Source: Variovorax sp. Root473 (GTDB lineage Bacteria; Pseudomonadota; Gammaproteobacteria; Burkholderiales; Burkholderiaceae_C). Taken from it: a DNA stretch of 64,000 bases. A program made the position numbers and the translations under genes. The notes under the pieces are model-generated. The model did no database searches. It had not been told where the DNA came from and worked only from the letters and a program-made list of their open reading frames with translations. Positions 9,987-25,028 of this stretch are shown here, in pieces; positions within the stretch are counted from its first letter, which is position 1; each line of letters opens with the position of its first letter. Location of the stretch: NCBI RefSeq assembly GCF_001426505.1, contig NZ_LMEV01000002.1, positions 160,023 to 224,022 on the forward strand. The letters run 5' to 3'.

Positions 9987-10019
9987 AAAAAAGCCGGGCG
10001 CCTTGAGAGGCATCCCGGC
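9987..10019 (-). terminator. Intrinsic terminator after gltD
   Basis: On the minus strand GCCGGGATGCC pairs with GGCGCCCGGC (about nine pairs with small mismatches) around a 6-base loop and is followed by TTTTTT. It lies 60 bp after the gltD stop and ends seven bases before the mlaF start codon. Confidence 0.85.
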
Positions 10020-10078
10020 ATGCGGTTTCCGCGGATGATAACGGGGCAGCGAACGGCGCCGCCTCCCTGAAACAAAAA

Positions 10079-11572
<1,494 letters not shown>

Positions 11573-11607
11573 CGTGCTGTCCTCTGTTCTTCGTGTCAAT
11601 GGCGCGC

Positions 11608-16353
<4,746 letters not shown>

Positions 16354-16410
16354 GGCGCGCTCCTTCAGTTTTCGCAGGGAAAGGGAGCATATTGCGATGC
16401 ACAAAGAATG

Positions 16411-16490
16411 CCAAACACTTTAATTGGGGTCAGATTCCTATTAAATCTTGAGTTTTCTTGTCAGAATTAAATTAGGGACATATTAAAAAT
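16411..16490. repeat. AT-rich repeat patch next to RAYT gene (REP-like candidate)
   Basis: This 80-bp patch is strikingly AT-rich against its surroundings. It contains TTTAAT (16419-16424) and ATTAAA (16440-16445) as inverted arms around a GGGGTCAGATTCC core, and a second related unit with GTCAGA (16460-16465), AATTAAATTAGGGACA and ATTAAA. The two GTCAGA copies are 31 bp apart. It lies 40 bp beyond the 3' end of the RAYT transposase. Calling it a substrate of that enzyme is inference. Confidence 0.5.
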
Positions 16491-16531
16491 GAAAGCACGA
16501 GGCGTCACAGGCATGCGGCTTCCGGCCGTTT

Positions 16532-17233
16532 TCAGTCTTGATCTTTGGAGGATGCCGGCGGCCGGCCGGCCTTGGCCTTGATGACGCGGCGCTCGGTGGA
16601 CTTCTGCAGCGTGTTCAAAAAGTCACCATCGCCGGCCGCCCACCCGCGCAGGGTGGCGTCGGTCAGGGCCTGCTGATCGGCCGCGCGGACGCCGCCGCGC
16701 ACCAGTTCGGCATACGCCGCCTCCCGCGCGAAGGGCGTGTTGCCGAGTTCCCAGTACAGCGGATGCGGGGTCAGCAGCCGGTCCTGCCGCAGGCCGGCGT
16801 AGTGGCCGTGGCTGGACCAGGGAAAGTCGCGCGCCTCGGCGACCATGCCGGCGCGCACCGGGTTCAGGTCGATGTAGGCCATGCAGGTCAGCAAATAGCG
16901 CTCGGTCTGGATCAGGGTCGATCTGTAGCGCCCTTCCCACAAAGTGCCGCTGCGGCCGTGGCGGTCGTTGAAGTAGCGCACGTAGCTGCGCCCGACCGAC
17001 TGCATGAATTGCGGCAGGCCCGTGGTGCTGTCCGGCGTGGCCAGCAGGTGGAAATGGTTGTCCATCAGCACGTAGGCGTGCAGCGCGATGCCGAAGCGCG
17101 TGGCGTTCTCGGCCAGCAGGCCGAGCAGCTTCTCGTGGTCGGCACGGTCGACGAATATCGGCTGGCGGTTGTTGCCGCGCTGGATCACGTGGTGCGGCAT
17201 GCCGGCCAGCGTGAGACGGGGGAGACGGGCCAT
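16532..17233 (-). CDS. REP-associated tyrosine transposase (RAYT, Y1 family)
   Basis: A 233-residue single-strand DNA transposase of the IS200/IS605-like Y1 (HUH) superfamily. The N-terminus PRLTLAGMPHHVIQRGNNR is characteristic of RAYT proteins. The HUH motif is NHFHLL (in YVLMDNHFHLLATP), and the catalytic Tyr is expected in the GRSYVRYFNDRHGRSGTLW block. The C-terminal part from ~150 on is the RAYT extension and ends with basic residues. The gene appears intact and sits alone between the methyltransferase (29 bp upstream) and the AT-rich patch near gltB. RAYTs are thought to be domesticated enzymes that mobilise short REP sequences. Confidence 0.9.
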   Translation of the reverse strand: MARLPRLTLAGMPHHVIQRGNNRQPIFVDRADHEKLLGLLAENATRFGIALHAYVLMDNHFHLLATPDSTTGLPQFMQSVGRSYVRYFNDRHGRSGTLWEGRYRSTLIQTERYLLTCMAYIDLNPVRAGMVAEARDFPWSSHGHYAGLRQDRLLTPHPLYWELGNTPFAREAAYAELVRGGVRAADQQALTDATLRGWAAGDGDFLNTLQKSTERRVIKAKAGRPPASSKDQD

Positions 17234-17262
17234 GGTGGAGATGGACGACGCCGTCCAGATGC

Positions 17263-18144
17263 TCAGTCGGCGAGGCGGAAGCGCGTGTCGCCCAGCGTGT
17301 CGAGCCCGAACTGCGCCAGCAGCTCGCGCAGCCGCGTCGCCGCGCTCGCCTTGCGCTGGCCGGTGTAGCGCGCCAGGATCAGCTCGTTCTTCATGCTGTG
17401 CTCCCAGCCGACGAGCTCGGTCACGGTGACGCTGTAGCCGTTGGCTTCCAGGTACAGGCAGCGCAGCACGTTGGTGAGCTGGCTGCCGATTTCGCGCGTG
17501 TGCAGCGGATGGCGCCAGAGTTCGGCCAGCGGCGTGCGCGACAGCGCCAGCGCTTTGGTCTCGCGCAGGCAGGCCGCCACCTCGGCCTGGCAGCAGGGCA
17601 CGAGCACCATGCAGCGCGCCTTCTTGGCGAGGCCGAAGGCAATGGCGTCATCGGTGGCGGTGTCGCAGGCGTGCAGCGCAGTGACCACGTCGATCTGCGC
17701 GGGCAGTTCGCTCGCCTGCGCCGATTCGGCCACGGTGAGGTTCAGGAACGACATGCGCCCGAAGCCCAGCTGCTGCGCCAGCGCGCGGGAGCGCTCGACC
17801 AGCTCGCTGCGCGTCTCGATGCCGTAGACATGGCCGCCCTGCCGCGCGCGGAAGAACAGGTCGTAGATGATGAAGCCGAGGTACGACTTGCCCGCCCCGT
17901 GGTCGGCCAGCGTGGCCTCGGCGCCCTCGCCCGGCAGCTCGCGCAGCAGCTGCTCGATGAACTGGAACAGGTGGTAGACCTGCTTGAGCTTGCGCCGCGA
18001 ATCCTGGTTGAGCCGGCCTTCGCGCGTGAGGATGTGCAGCTCCTTGAGGAGCTCGACGGACTGGCCCGGCCGCAGGACTTCGGCCAGCTCGGCCTCGGCC
18101 TTCGCAGCCTTGTTTGTGGGGTGCGCTTTCGCGGGACGGGACAT
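17263..18144 (-). CDS. Predicted class I SAM-dependent methyltransferase
   Basis: A 293-residue protein with a Rossmann-type methyltransferase core. Motif I appears as LADHGAGKSYLGFIIY (SAM loop), followed by YGIETRSELVERS (acidic ribose-binding residue). The ALHACDTATDDAI and VLVPCCQAEVA motifs are those of the Methyltransf_32 group, which also contains eukaryotic TRM13/METTL25-like proteins. The N-terminal ~60 residues (LRPGQSVELLKELHILTREGRL) are helical. Substrate unknown; an RNA or protein target is only a guess. It lies 24 bp after the DUF1415 gene at the end of a long overlapping operon. Confidence 0.8.
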   Translation of the reverse strand: MSRPAKAHPTNKAAKAEAELAEVLRPGQSVELLKELHILTREGRLNQDSRRKLKQVYHLFQFIEQLLRELPGEGAEATLADHGAGKSYLGFIIYDLFFRARQGGHVYGIETRSELVERSRALAQQLGFGRMSFLNLTVAESAQASELPAQIDVVTALHACDTATDDAIAFGLAKKARCMVLVPCCQAEVAACLRETKALALSRTPLAELWRHPLHTREIGSQLTNVLRCLYLEANGYSVTVTELVGWEHSMKNELILARYTGQRKASAATRLRELLAQFGLDTLGDTRFRLAD

Positions 18145-18168
18145 GGTGTTCTTGTTGCTTCTTGTTGT

Positions 18169-18744
18169 TCAGGGCGTGGCGCTTCCCGGGCCCACATCGA
18201 GCGCGGTCCAGCCCGCCGGGCCCAGGGCTTCGAGCGTCTCGATGTTGCGCTCGAAGATCGCCTCGGCCTGCGGAAAGGCTTCGACCGCGCGGTCCATGCT
18301 TTCCTCGCGCAGCAGGTGCAGCGTGGGGTATGGCGCGCGGTTGGTGGCGTTGCTGATGTCGTCGGGCTCGGTGCCGCCGAACTGGAAGTGCGGATGAAAG
18401 CTGGCGAGTTGCAGCACGCCGTCGAAGCCCGCGCGAGAAAGCTTGCGCTCGGCGCGCTCCGTGAAATCGTTGAAGTCGAGAAAGTCCGCCAGGGCATGGG
18501 GGACGATCAGCAAGGTGGTGTCGCGCACCTCGGCGTCCAGCGCCACAAGCGCGCGGGCTTCGGCCAGCAGCGTGTCGATCAGGCGGCCTTCGTGGGTGTC
18601 GAGGTAGGTCGTGTAGTGGATCTGGCCCTTCACATGCACCGCCTTGGCAAAGGGGCACAGGTTGAGGCCGATCACGGCGCGCTCCAGCCAGCGGCGGGTG
18701 TCGGCTTCGGCTTGCGCGGCCTCGACGATCGCTGGATCGCTCAT
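18169..18744 (-). CDS. DUF1415 family protein
   Basis: A 191-residue protein of a conserved proteobacterial family without known function. Recognisable motifs are the Cys-containing LNLCPFAKAV near residue 30, LLIVPHALADFLDFNDF, and LQLASFHPHFQFGG with clustered His residues, then ATNRAPYPTLHLLRE. No signal peptide or membrane helix is visible, so it should be cytoplasmic. The ATG at 18744 overlaps the stop of the MFS transporter gene by 4 bp. The conserved Cys and His might bind metal; that is inference. Confidence 0.85.
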   Translation of the reverse strand: MSDPAIVEAAQAEADTRRWLERAVIGLNLCPFAKAVHVKGQIHYTTYLDTHEGRLIDTLLAEARALVALDAEVRDTTLLIVPHALADFLDFNDFTERAERKLSRAGFDGVLQLASFHPHFQFGGTEPDDISNATNRAPYPTLHLLREESMDRAVEAFPQAEAIFERNIETLEALGPAGWTALDVGPGSATP

Positions 18745-20021
18745 GGTGTGGGCTCCGCGACTTGCCGAATGCGTCCGAGGCGCACGGCGACCGCCATGCC
18801 TGCGAGCGAGCAAGCCAGCGTCGCGGCCCAGGTCCAGTGCCAGCCGCCGACGCGGTGCGCCAGCCAGGCCACCGCGGGCGGCGCCAGGAACTGGCCGAGC
18901 GAGGACGCCTGCTGCATCAGGCCGACCGTGGTCGACACGGTGCTCGGCCCCGGCGCCAGCCGCACGCCCAGCAGGAACAGCGTCGCCGGCACCATGCCGC
19001 CGCCGAGCGAAAAAGCGCAGATCGCGGCATAGCGCAGCGCGGGCGGCAGGCCCAGCGCCTGGGCACCCTGCCCCACCTGCGCGAAGGCGGCGACACCGCC
19101 CAGCGCCATGGTCAGAAATCCCCATTGCAGCAGGCGCTCGGGCGCCACGCCACGTTGCAGCCAGCGGCCGCCCATGAGGTTGCCGACGATGTTCATTGCC
19201 GCGGCCAGCGCGGTCAGCACCGCGCTCCAGGCGGCCGGCACCTTCGCATCGGCATAGATGGCGGGAAGAAAACCGATCACGGCCATCCACTGGGATGAGT
19301 ACACCGCAAAGGTCAGCGCGATCAGCCACGGCGCGCGCGCACCGACCGTCTCACGCAGCCGCGACGCCCAGCCGGACGATGCAGGCTGTGGGCTTGCACC
19401 GGCTGCGCGGGGCCGGTCGCGCGGCACCGACAGCCACACCCAGAGGGCCGCCCCCGCCGACACCAGCGACAGCGTCCACCACCAGTCGCCCCATCCGCCC
19501 CAGGCGATGAGGGCCGGGCCGATGAGCAGCGCCAGCGCCACGCCGAGCGGCATGTAGGCACCCCACAGGCCCAGCGCGGCCTTGTCGGCGCCCGCCGGTG
19601 TCAGTGCGCGGATGAGTCCCGGGCCCGGCATCACTGCCATCAGGAAGCCGATGCCTTCGGCCGCGCGCAGCACGAAGAGCCACAGCACCGCGTGCGATCC
19701 GCCCAGCAGACCGGCGCCCACGGCACCGCCCAACAGGCTGGCCGCCGTCAGCACCGCCAGCCCGACGAGCATGCTGCGCCGCAGGCCGATGGAATCGGCC
19801 GCAAGCCCGGCCAGCAGGCCCAGCGTCATGCTCGCGACCTGGACCAGCGAGAGCAGGAAGCCCGCCTCGACCAGGTCGATACCCAGCGACGCCTGCAACG
19901 CCGGTACGGCGGGTGGCAGCTTCCCCAAATGCAGCGCGGCGCTGACGCCGCCCAGCACGACGGCGAAGGCGGCGACGGGCACGCGGGCCGACGCGCTGTT
20001 CGAGCGCACGGCGGCCGTCAT
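18741..20021 (-). CDS. MFS transporter
   Basis: A 426-residue inner-membrane protein with about twelve hydrophobic segments. Between helices 2 and 3 is the MFS signature ADSIGLRRSMLVGLAVL, a variant of GxLaDrxGrkxxl. The central cytoplasmic loop is at about residues 195-215 (PRDRPRAAGASPQPASSG), separating the two six-helix halves. The family is broad (CynX/NarK-like or drug transport), and no substrate can be inferred. It overlaps the dgt-like gene upstream and DUF1415 downstream by 4 bp each, so it is probably co-expressed with them. Confidence 0.88.
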   Translation of the reverse strand: MTAAVRSNSASARVPVAAFAVVLGGVSAALHLGKLPPAVPALQASLGIDLVEAGFLLSLVQVASMTLGLLAGLAADSIGLRRSMLVGLAVLTAASLLGGAVGAGLLGGSHAVLWLFVLRAAEGIGFLMAVMPGPGLIRALTPAGADKAALGLWGAYMPLGVALALLIGPALIAWGGWGDWWWTLSLVSAGAALWVWLSVPRDRPRAAGASPQPASSGWASRLRETVGARAPWLIALTFAVYSSQWMAVIGFLPAIYADAKVPAAWSAVLTALAAAMNIVGNLMGGRWLQRGVAPERLLQWGFLTMALGGVAAFAQVGQGAQALGLPPALRYAAICAFSLGGGMVPATLFLLGVRLAPGPSTVSTTVGLMQQASSLGQFLAPPAVAWLAHRVGGWHWTWAATLACSLAGMAVAVRLGRIRQVAEPTP

Positions 20022-21154
20022 GCGATCCCCCGCCGGCCGGTCAGCCGTTCATGCTCGCGCATGGCGAAGCGGTCGGTCATGCCGGCGATGTAGTCGGCCA
20101 CGGCGCGGTGCCGGTCGTGGCGCTCGGCGTATGACGCGGGCATTTCCGTGCCGCGCGCCAGGTACGCGTCGAACAGTTCGCGCACGACCGCGCTCGCCTG
20201 GTCGGTGGTCTGCGTGACCTGCGGATGGCGATAAAGATTGCGAAAGAGAAACTGCTTGAGCGCTTCGGATTGCGCCTGCATGGCGCCGCTGAAGGCCACC
20301 AGCGGCGGCGCGCGGCGCACCGCGTCGGCATCGACGGGACCCCGCGCCTCGATGGCCGCGCGCGTCGTGTCGATCACGTCGTAGACCTGCGCGCTGAGCA
20401 TGCGGCGGATGGTTTCATAGAGCACGCGCCGGCCCTGGCCCGGCAACTGCGGATGCTCGGCCAGCGCCTCACGGCGGTAGCGCTCGAACAGCTCCACATC
20501 GGCCAACTGCTCGACGCTGATGAGGCCGGAGCGTACGCCGTCATCGATGTCGTGCGCGTTGTAGGCAATGGCGTCGGCCAGGTTGCACAGCTGCGCCTCC
20601 AGCCCCGGCTGCGTGCGGTCGAGGAAACGGCGCGCCACGCCTTGCGGCTCGGCGGCCTCGATGCGTTCTGCGTTGGCGCGCGAGCAATGCTTGAGGATGC
20701 CTTCGCGCGTTTCGAAACTGAGATTGAGGCCGTCGTACTGCGGGTAGCGGTGCTCCAGCGCATCGACCACGCGCAGGCTCTGCAGGTTGTGCTCGAAGCC
20801 GCCGTGTTCGGCCATGCAGGCATTGAGCGCGTCCTGGCCTGCGTGGCCGAAAGGCGTGTGGCCGAGATCGTGGGCCAGCGCGATCGCCTCGACCAGGTCC
20901 TCGTTGAGGCGCAGCGCGCGCGCGATGGAACGGCCCAGCTGCGCAACTTCCAGCGAATGCGTGAGCCGCGTGCGGAACAGGTCGCCCTCGTGGTTCAGGA
21001 AGACCTGGGTCTTGTAGACCAGCCGACGGAAGGCGGTCGAATGAACGATGCGGTCGCGGTCGCGCTGGAAGGCGTCGCGCGTGGGCGCGGGCGGCTCCGC
21101 GTGGCGCCGTCCGCGCGAGCGCGCGGGATGGCAGGCGTACGCCGCAAGGCTCAT
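20018..21154 (-). CDS. dgt: Deoxyguanosinetriphosphate triphosphohydrolase-like protein
   Basis: A 378-residue HD-domain protein of the dGTPase-like group, which hydrolyses dNTPs to nucleoside plus triphosphate. The metal-binding HD motif is in [15 protein letters not shown], with an earlier His in [19 protein letters not shown] and the later Asp in [18 protein letters not shown]. The N-terminal [22 protein letters not shown] is diagnostic. It is shorter than E. coli Dgt and fits the broader dNTPase subfamily. The ATG at 21154 overlaps the aroB stop (ATGA). aroB followed by a dgt homologue is a recurrent order in betaproteobacteria. Confidence 0.93.
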   Translation of the reverse strand: MSLAAYACHPARSRGRRHAEPPAPTRDAFQRDRDRIVHSTAFRRLVYKTQVFLNHEGDLFRTRLTHSLEVAQLGRSIARALRLNEDLVEAIALAHDLGHTPFGHAGQDALNACMAEHGGFEHNLQSLRVVDALEHRYPQYDGLNLSFETREGILKHCSRANAERIEAAEPQGVARRFLDRTQPGLEAQLCNLADAIAYNAHDIDDGVRSGLISVEQLADVELFERYRREALAEHPQLPGQGRRVLYETIRRMLSAQVYDVIDTTRAAIEARGPVDADAVRRAPPLVAFSGAMQAQSEALKQFLFRNLYRHPQVTQTTDQASAVVRELFDAYLARGTEMPASYAERHDRHRAVADYIAGMTDRFAMREHERLTGRRGIA

Positions 21155-22275
21155 GCCGCGCAGCACTGCGCGAGCACGTCGCGCACCATCGCGTCGGGCG
21201 CGCTGCGCACGACGGCGGAGCCGGGCCGGTCGATCACCACGAAACGGATCTCGCCGGCTTCCGATTTCTTGTCGACACGCATCAACTCGAGGTAACGCTC
21301 GGCGCCCAGCGCCGGCCCCACGGTGGGCAGGCCGGCACGCTCGATCAGGCGCGTGAGCCGCGCGACGAAGGCCGCGTCGACGCCGCCCAGCCGTTGCGAC
21401 AGCTGCGCCGCCATGACCATGCCGCAGCCGACGGCTTCGCCGTGCAGCCATTCGCCGTAGCCCAGGCCCGACTCGATGGCATGGCCAAAGGTGTGGCCGA
21501 AATTGAGGATGGCGCGCAGGCCGGTCTCGCGCTCGTCCTGGCCGACCACCAGCGCCTTGATCTCGCAGCTGCGCTTGACGGCGTGGGCCAGCGCGGCCGG
21601 GTCGCGCGCGACCAGCGCTTCGATGTTCGACTCGATCCAGTCGAAGAAGGCCATGTCGTAGATCGGGCCGTATTTGATGACCTCGGCCAAGCCGGCGCTT
21701 AGTTCGCGCGGGGGCAGCGTCTGCAACGTGTTCAGGTCGCACAGCACGAGCTGCGGCTGGTAGAACGCGCCGATCATGTTCTTGCCCAGCGGGTGGTTGA
21801 TGGCCGTCTTGCCGCCCACCGACGAATCGACCTGCGCCAGCAGCGTGGTCGGCACCTGCACGAAGGGCACGCCGCGCATGTAGCTGGCAGCGGCGAAACC
21901 GGTCATGTCGCCCACCACGCCGCCGCCGAGCGCGAACAGCACCGTCTTGCGGTCGCTGCCGTGGCCCAGCAGCGCGTCGAAGATCAGGTTCAGCGTTTCG
22001 AGGTTCTTGTGCGCCTCGCCATCGGGCAGTTCGAGCAGGTGAACCGTGCGAAAGCGATTGGCCAGCACGGTGCGCAGCGCGTGGGCGTAGAGCGGCGCCA
22101 CGGTGGTGTTGCTGACAATCAGCGCACTTGCAGCCGCGGGAACAACGCCGAAGCTTGCGGAGTCTTCCAGCAAGCCGCCACCGATCAGGATCGGATAGCT
22201 GCGCTCGCCGAGCTGGATCTCGACGCGTTCGGGCTGTGGTGAGGCGGAAAGTGCGGGCGAAACGGACAGGGACAT
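21151..22275 (-). CDS. aroB: 3-dehydroquinate synthase
   Basis: AroB converts DAHP to 3-dehydroquinate, the second step of the shikimate pathway, using NAD+ and a divalent metal. The 374-residue length is normal. Motifs: [19 protein letters not shown] (NAD binding), [36 protein letters not shown], and the metal-ligand His residues in [12 protein letters not shown] and HGEAVGCGM. About 15 Ser/Ala-rich residues precede the fold. It is 33 bp after aroK and overlaps the dgt homologue. Confidence 0.97.
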   Translation of the reverse strand: MSLSVSPALSASPQPERVEIQLGERSYPILIGGGLLEDSASFGVVPAAASALIVSNTTVAPLYAHALRTVLANRFRTVHLLELPDGEAHKNLETLNLIFDALLGHGSDRKTVLFALGGGVVGDMTGFAAASYMRGVPFVQVPTTLLAQVDSSVGGKTAINHPLGKNMIGAFYQPQLVLCDLNTLQTLPPRELSAGLAEVIKYGPIYDMAFFDWIESNIEALVARDPAALAHAVKRSCEIKALVVGQDERETGLRAILNFGHTFGHAIESGLGYGEWLHGEAVGCGMVMAAQLSQRLGGVDAAFVARLTRLIERAGLPTVGPALGAERYLELMRVDKKSEAGEIRFVVIDRPGSAVVRSAPDAMVRDVLAQCCAA

Positions 22276-22308
22276 GGCCGCGAGTTTAGGCGCTCGGGCC
22301 TGCCAGGG

Positions 22309-22857
22309 TCAGTCGGAGGGCTCTTCCGGATGGGCGCCAGGTTCGACCACGCCGGCCAGCTCGAGCTGCATCACGATGAGGTTGACGAGCACCGCAATCG
22401 ACGGCCGGCCGGTGTCGACCACGTCGTGGGCCGTTTCCCGGTAGAACGGGTCACGCGCATCGTGCAGCTCGCGCAGCCGTCCCAGCGGATCGGCCACCTG
22501 CAAGAGCGGGCGCTTGACGTCGTGGCGCAGGCGCCGGAACAGGTCTTCGGGCGAAGAGCGCAGGTAAATGACATGGAAATGACCGTGCAACTGCTGGCGG
22601 TTGGCCTCGCGCAGCACGGCGCCACCGCCGGTCGCCAACACACCGTGCGGGCTGGCAGCCAGATCGGCGATCACCGCCTGCTCGATGTCGCGGAAGGCGG
22701 TTTCGCCCTCGCGATCGAAAAAATCGCGGATCGTGCAGCCGATGCGCTGCTCGATCACGTGATCGGTGTCGATGAAAGGAGTATTCAGCCGGGCGCCCAG
22801 ACGCCGGCCCACTGCGGACTTTCCGGCGCCGGGCAACCCGACAAGTGCGACCGCCAC
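22309..22857 (-). CDS. aroK: Shikimate kinase
   Basis: AroK phosphorylates shikimate at the 3-hydroxyl with ATP. The 182-residue protein shows the P-loop GLPGAGKSAVG at the very N-terminus, FIDTDHVIE (shikimate-binding Asp), FFDREGETAFRDIE and the GGGAVLRE Walker-B-like/shikimate motif, plus the lid RPLLQVADPLGRL. The start is a GTG at 22857, which leaves only a few residues before the first beta strand. The gene starts 23 bp after pilQ, the order seen in many proteobacteria (pilQ-aroK-aroB). Confidence 0.96.
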   Translation of the reverse strand: MAVALVGLPGAGKSAVGRRLGARLNTPFIDTDHVIEQRIGCTIRDFFDREGETAFRDIEQAVIADLAASPHGVLATGGGAVLREANRQQLHGHFHVIYLRSSPEDLFRRLRHDVKRPLLQVADPLGRLRELHDARDPFYRETAHDVVDTGRPSIAVLVNLIVMQLELAGVVEPGAHPEEPSD

Positions 22858-22880
22858 GCGGTGGCTGCTACGCCCGCGCG

Positions 22881-25028
22881 TCAGCGCGCGGCGTTGCGGT
22901 CGGTAATCATCTTCGGGGTGATAAAGACGAGCATTTCAGTCTTGTTGGCAACGCGTTCGCGCTTGCGGAACAATGCCCCCATGTAGGGGATTTCACCCAG
23001 CACCGGCACGCGCGATTCGTCATTGGTTTCGGTGAGTTCGAAGATACCACCGATGACGACCGTGCCGCCGTTCTCGACCAGCACCTCGGTCTGCACGTGC
23101 TTGGTGTTGATGGCCGGACCCGCCGAGGTGTTGACGCCGCGGGCGTCCTTGCTCACATCCAGTGTCAGGATGATGTTGCCCTCGGGCGTGATCTGCGGTG
23201 TGACTTCGAGCTTGAGCACCGCCTTGCGGAACGAGATCGAGGTCGCGCCGCTGGACGTGGCTTGCTGGTACGGAATTTCTTCGCCCTGCTCGATCAGTGC
23301 CTTGGTCTGGTCGGCCGTGATGACGCGCGGGCTGGACACCAGCTTGCCCTTGCCGTCGGCTTCGAGCGCCGAGATCTCGAGGTTCAGCATGCGCGACAAG
23401 CTCGAGTTGAACAGCGAGATCGCGAAGGTACCGGGCGCATTGCCGGTGCCGCCTGCATCGCCTGCGGGCAGGTTGATGAAGTTGGAGTTGGTCCAGGCGG
23501 CTGCCGCGGCGCCGACGCCGCCGGTGGTGGTGGTGGGCATGACTCCGAAGGTGCCGTATGCGGGATTGCCATTGGCCGACGCGACGCGTTCGCGGGAGAT
23601 ACCGCCGCCCAGACGCACGCCGAGCGACTTGCCGAAGGTGTCGGAGGCTTCCACGATGCGCGCTTCGATCAGCACCTGCCGAACCGGGATGTCGAGCTTC
23701 TGGATCAGTTCGGTGACCTGGGCCAGACGCGAGGGAATGTCGGAGACGAACAGCTGGTTGGTCCGCGACTCGGCGATCACACTGCCGCGGGGGCTGAGAA
23801 TGCGCGAGGTCGCGCCGCCACCACCACCGCCGCCGCCACCCGCCGACGCGCCGGTTCCCGTCAGGCCTTGCGCAATCGCAATGGCCTTCGTGTAGTTCAG
23901 CTGGAACGACTGCGTGCGCAGCGGCTCCAGGTTCTCGATCGCCGCCTTGGCTTCGAATTCGAGCTTTTCCTTGGCGTTGATCTCATCCTTGGGCGCGATC
24001 CACAGCACGCTGCCGTTCTTGCGCATGCCCAGGTTCTTCGCCTGCATGATGATGTCCAGCGCCTGGTCCCAGGGCACGTCCTTCAGTCGCAGCGTCAGTG
24101 CGCCGCTGACCGAGTCGGAGGTCACGATGTTGAAGTTCGTGAAGTCGGCGATCACCTGCAGCAGCGAGCGGATCTCGATGTTCTGGAAGTTCAGCGACAG
24201 CTTCTCGCCGTTGTAACCGACCCCCTGCGTGAGCTTGCTCGGGTCGACCTTGCGCGCGCGCACTTCCACCACGAACTGGTTTTCGCTCTGGTAGGCGCTG
24301 TGCTCCCAGTCGCCCTTGGCATCGATCGTCATGCGCACGCGGTCACCCGATTGCTGCGAGGTGATCAATTGCACGGGCGTACCGAAATCGGCCACGTCCA
24401 GACGGCGGCGCAGGCCTTCGGGCAGCGTCGACTTGGTGAATTCCACGACCAGGCTCTTGCCTTGCTGCTTCACATCCACGCCGACCTGGTTGTTCGGCAG
24501 GTCGACCAGCACGCGGCCGGTGCTGTCGGCACCGAGACGGAAATCGACGTCGCGCAACGGCAAGGTGTCGCGGTTGCGGTTCTCGGCGAAAGTGGTCGCC
24601 GCGGAAGCGACGAGCGCCGTCCCGGCCACAGGCTCGAGCACCACCAGCAGCGACTTGCCCTGGATTTCGGCCTTGTAAGCCGTGGCCTGCTTCAGGTTCA
24701 GCACCACACGGCTGCGGTCACCTGCCTGCACCACGTTGACCGAGCGCAGGTTGCCCTGGTTCACCTCGATGGCCGAACGCCCGATGGCGTTCGTCACGCC
24801 CGGGAAGTCCAGCGCGATGCGCGCCGGCGTCTGCACGGAGAACCCGGCGGGCACGGCAGCGAGCGGCTGGGCCAGGTCGATGCGGATCACTTCCGCGCCC
24901 GACTGGGTCGAACTCGTCACCGACTCGATTGCGTTTTGCGCATGGGCGACGGCCAGGGCACCGAAAGCCAGCAGACCCAGCCCGGCGGCGCGCAGCCACT
25001 GTGCCATCGTTGATTTTTTTTGGTTCAT
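22881..25028 (-). CDS. pilQ: Type IV pilus secretin PilQ
   Basis: PilQ forms the outer-membrane channel through which type IV pili extend. The 715-residue precursor begins MNQKKSTMAQWLR with a Sec signal ending near AVAHA (residue ~30). An AMIN-type region follows (VIRIDLAQPLAAVPAGFSV, then a second copy near 170-270), then an STN/N0 domain (NFQNIEIRSLLQVIADFTNFNIV), N1 domain and the C-terminal secretin domain (VRQVLIEARIVEASDTFGKSLG, the VPVLGEIPYMGALFRKRE end motif). Nine consecutive Gly codons occur at residues 397-405 in a loop before the secretin domain. ATG at 25028 overlaps pilP. Confidence 0.96.
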   Translation of the reverse strand: MNQKKSTMAQWLRAAGLGLLAFGALAVAHAQNAIESVTSSTQSGAEVIRIDLAQPLAAVPAGFSVQTPARIALDFPGVTNAIGRSAIEVNQGNLRSVNVVQAGDRSRVVLNLKQATAYKAEIQGKSLLVVLEPVAGTALVASAATTFAENRNRDTLPLRDVDFRLGADSTGRVLVDLPNNQVGVDVKQQGKSLVVEFTKSTLPEGLRRRLDVADFGTPVQLITSQQSGDRVRMTIDAKGDWEHSAYQSENQFVVEVRARKVDPSKLTQGVGYNGEKLSLNFQNIEIRSLLQVIADFTNFNIVTSDSVSGALTLRLKDVPWDQALDIIMQAKNLGMRKNGSVLWIAPKDEINAKEKLEFEAKAAIENLEPLRTQSFQLNYTKAIAIAQGLTGTGASAGGGGGGGGGATSRILSPRGSVIAESRTNQLFVSDIPSRLAQVTELIQKLDIPVRQVLIEARIVEASDTFGKSLGVRLGGGISRERVASANGNPAYGTFGVMPTTTTGGVGAAAAAWTNSNFINLPAGDAGGTGNAPGTFAISLFNSSLSRMLNLEISALEADGKGKLVSSPRVITADQTKALIEQGEEIPYQQATSSGATSISFRKAVLKLEVTPQITPEGNIILTLDVSKDARGVNTSAGPAINTKHVQTEVLVENGGTVVIGGIFELTETNDESRVPVLGEIPYMGALFRKRERVANKTEMLVFITPKMITDRNAAR

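Noticed and set aside
9981-10013. Longer MlaF start
   Set aside because: It would translate a strong stem and T-tract that clearly belong to the end of gltD.
16354-16404. N-terminal extension of GltB
   Set aside because: The ATG at 16353 has AAGGAG at good distance, and the extension is not like known GltB propeptides.
23814-23840. Phase-variable repeat in pilQ
   Set aside because: Units are codon-sized, so changes keep the frame, and mixed codons make slippage unlikely.
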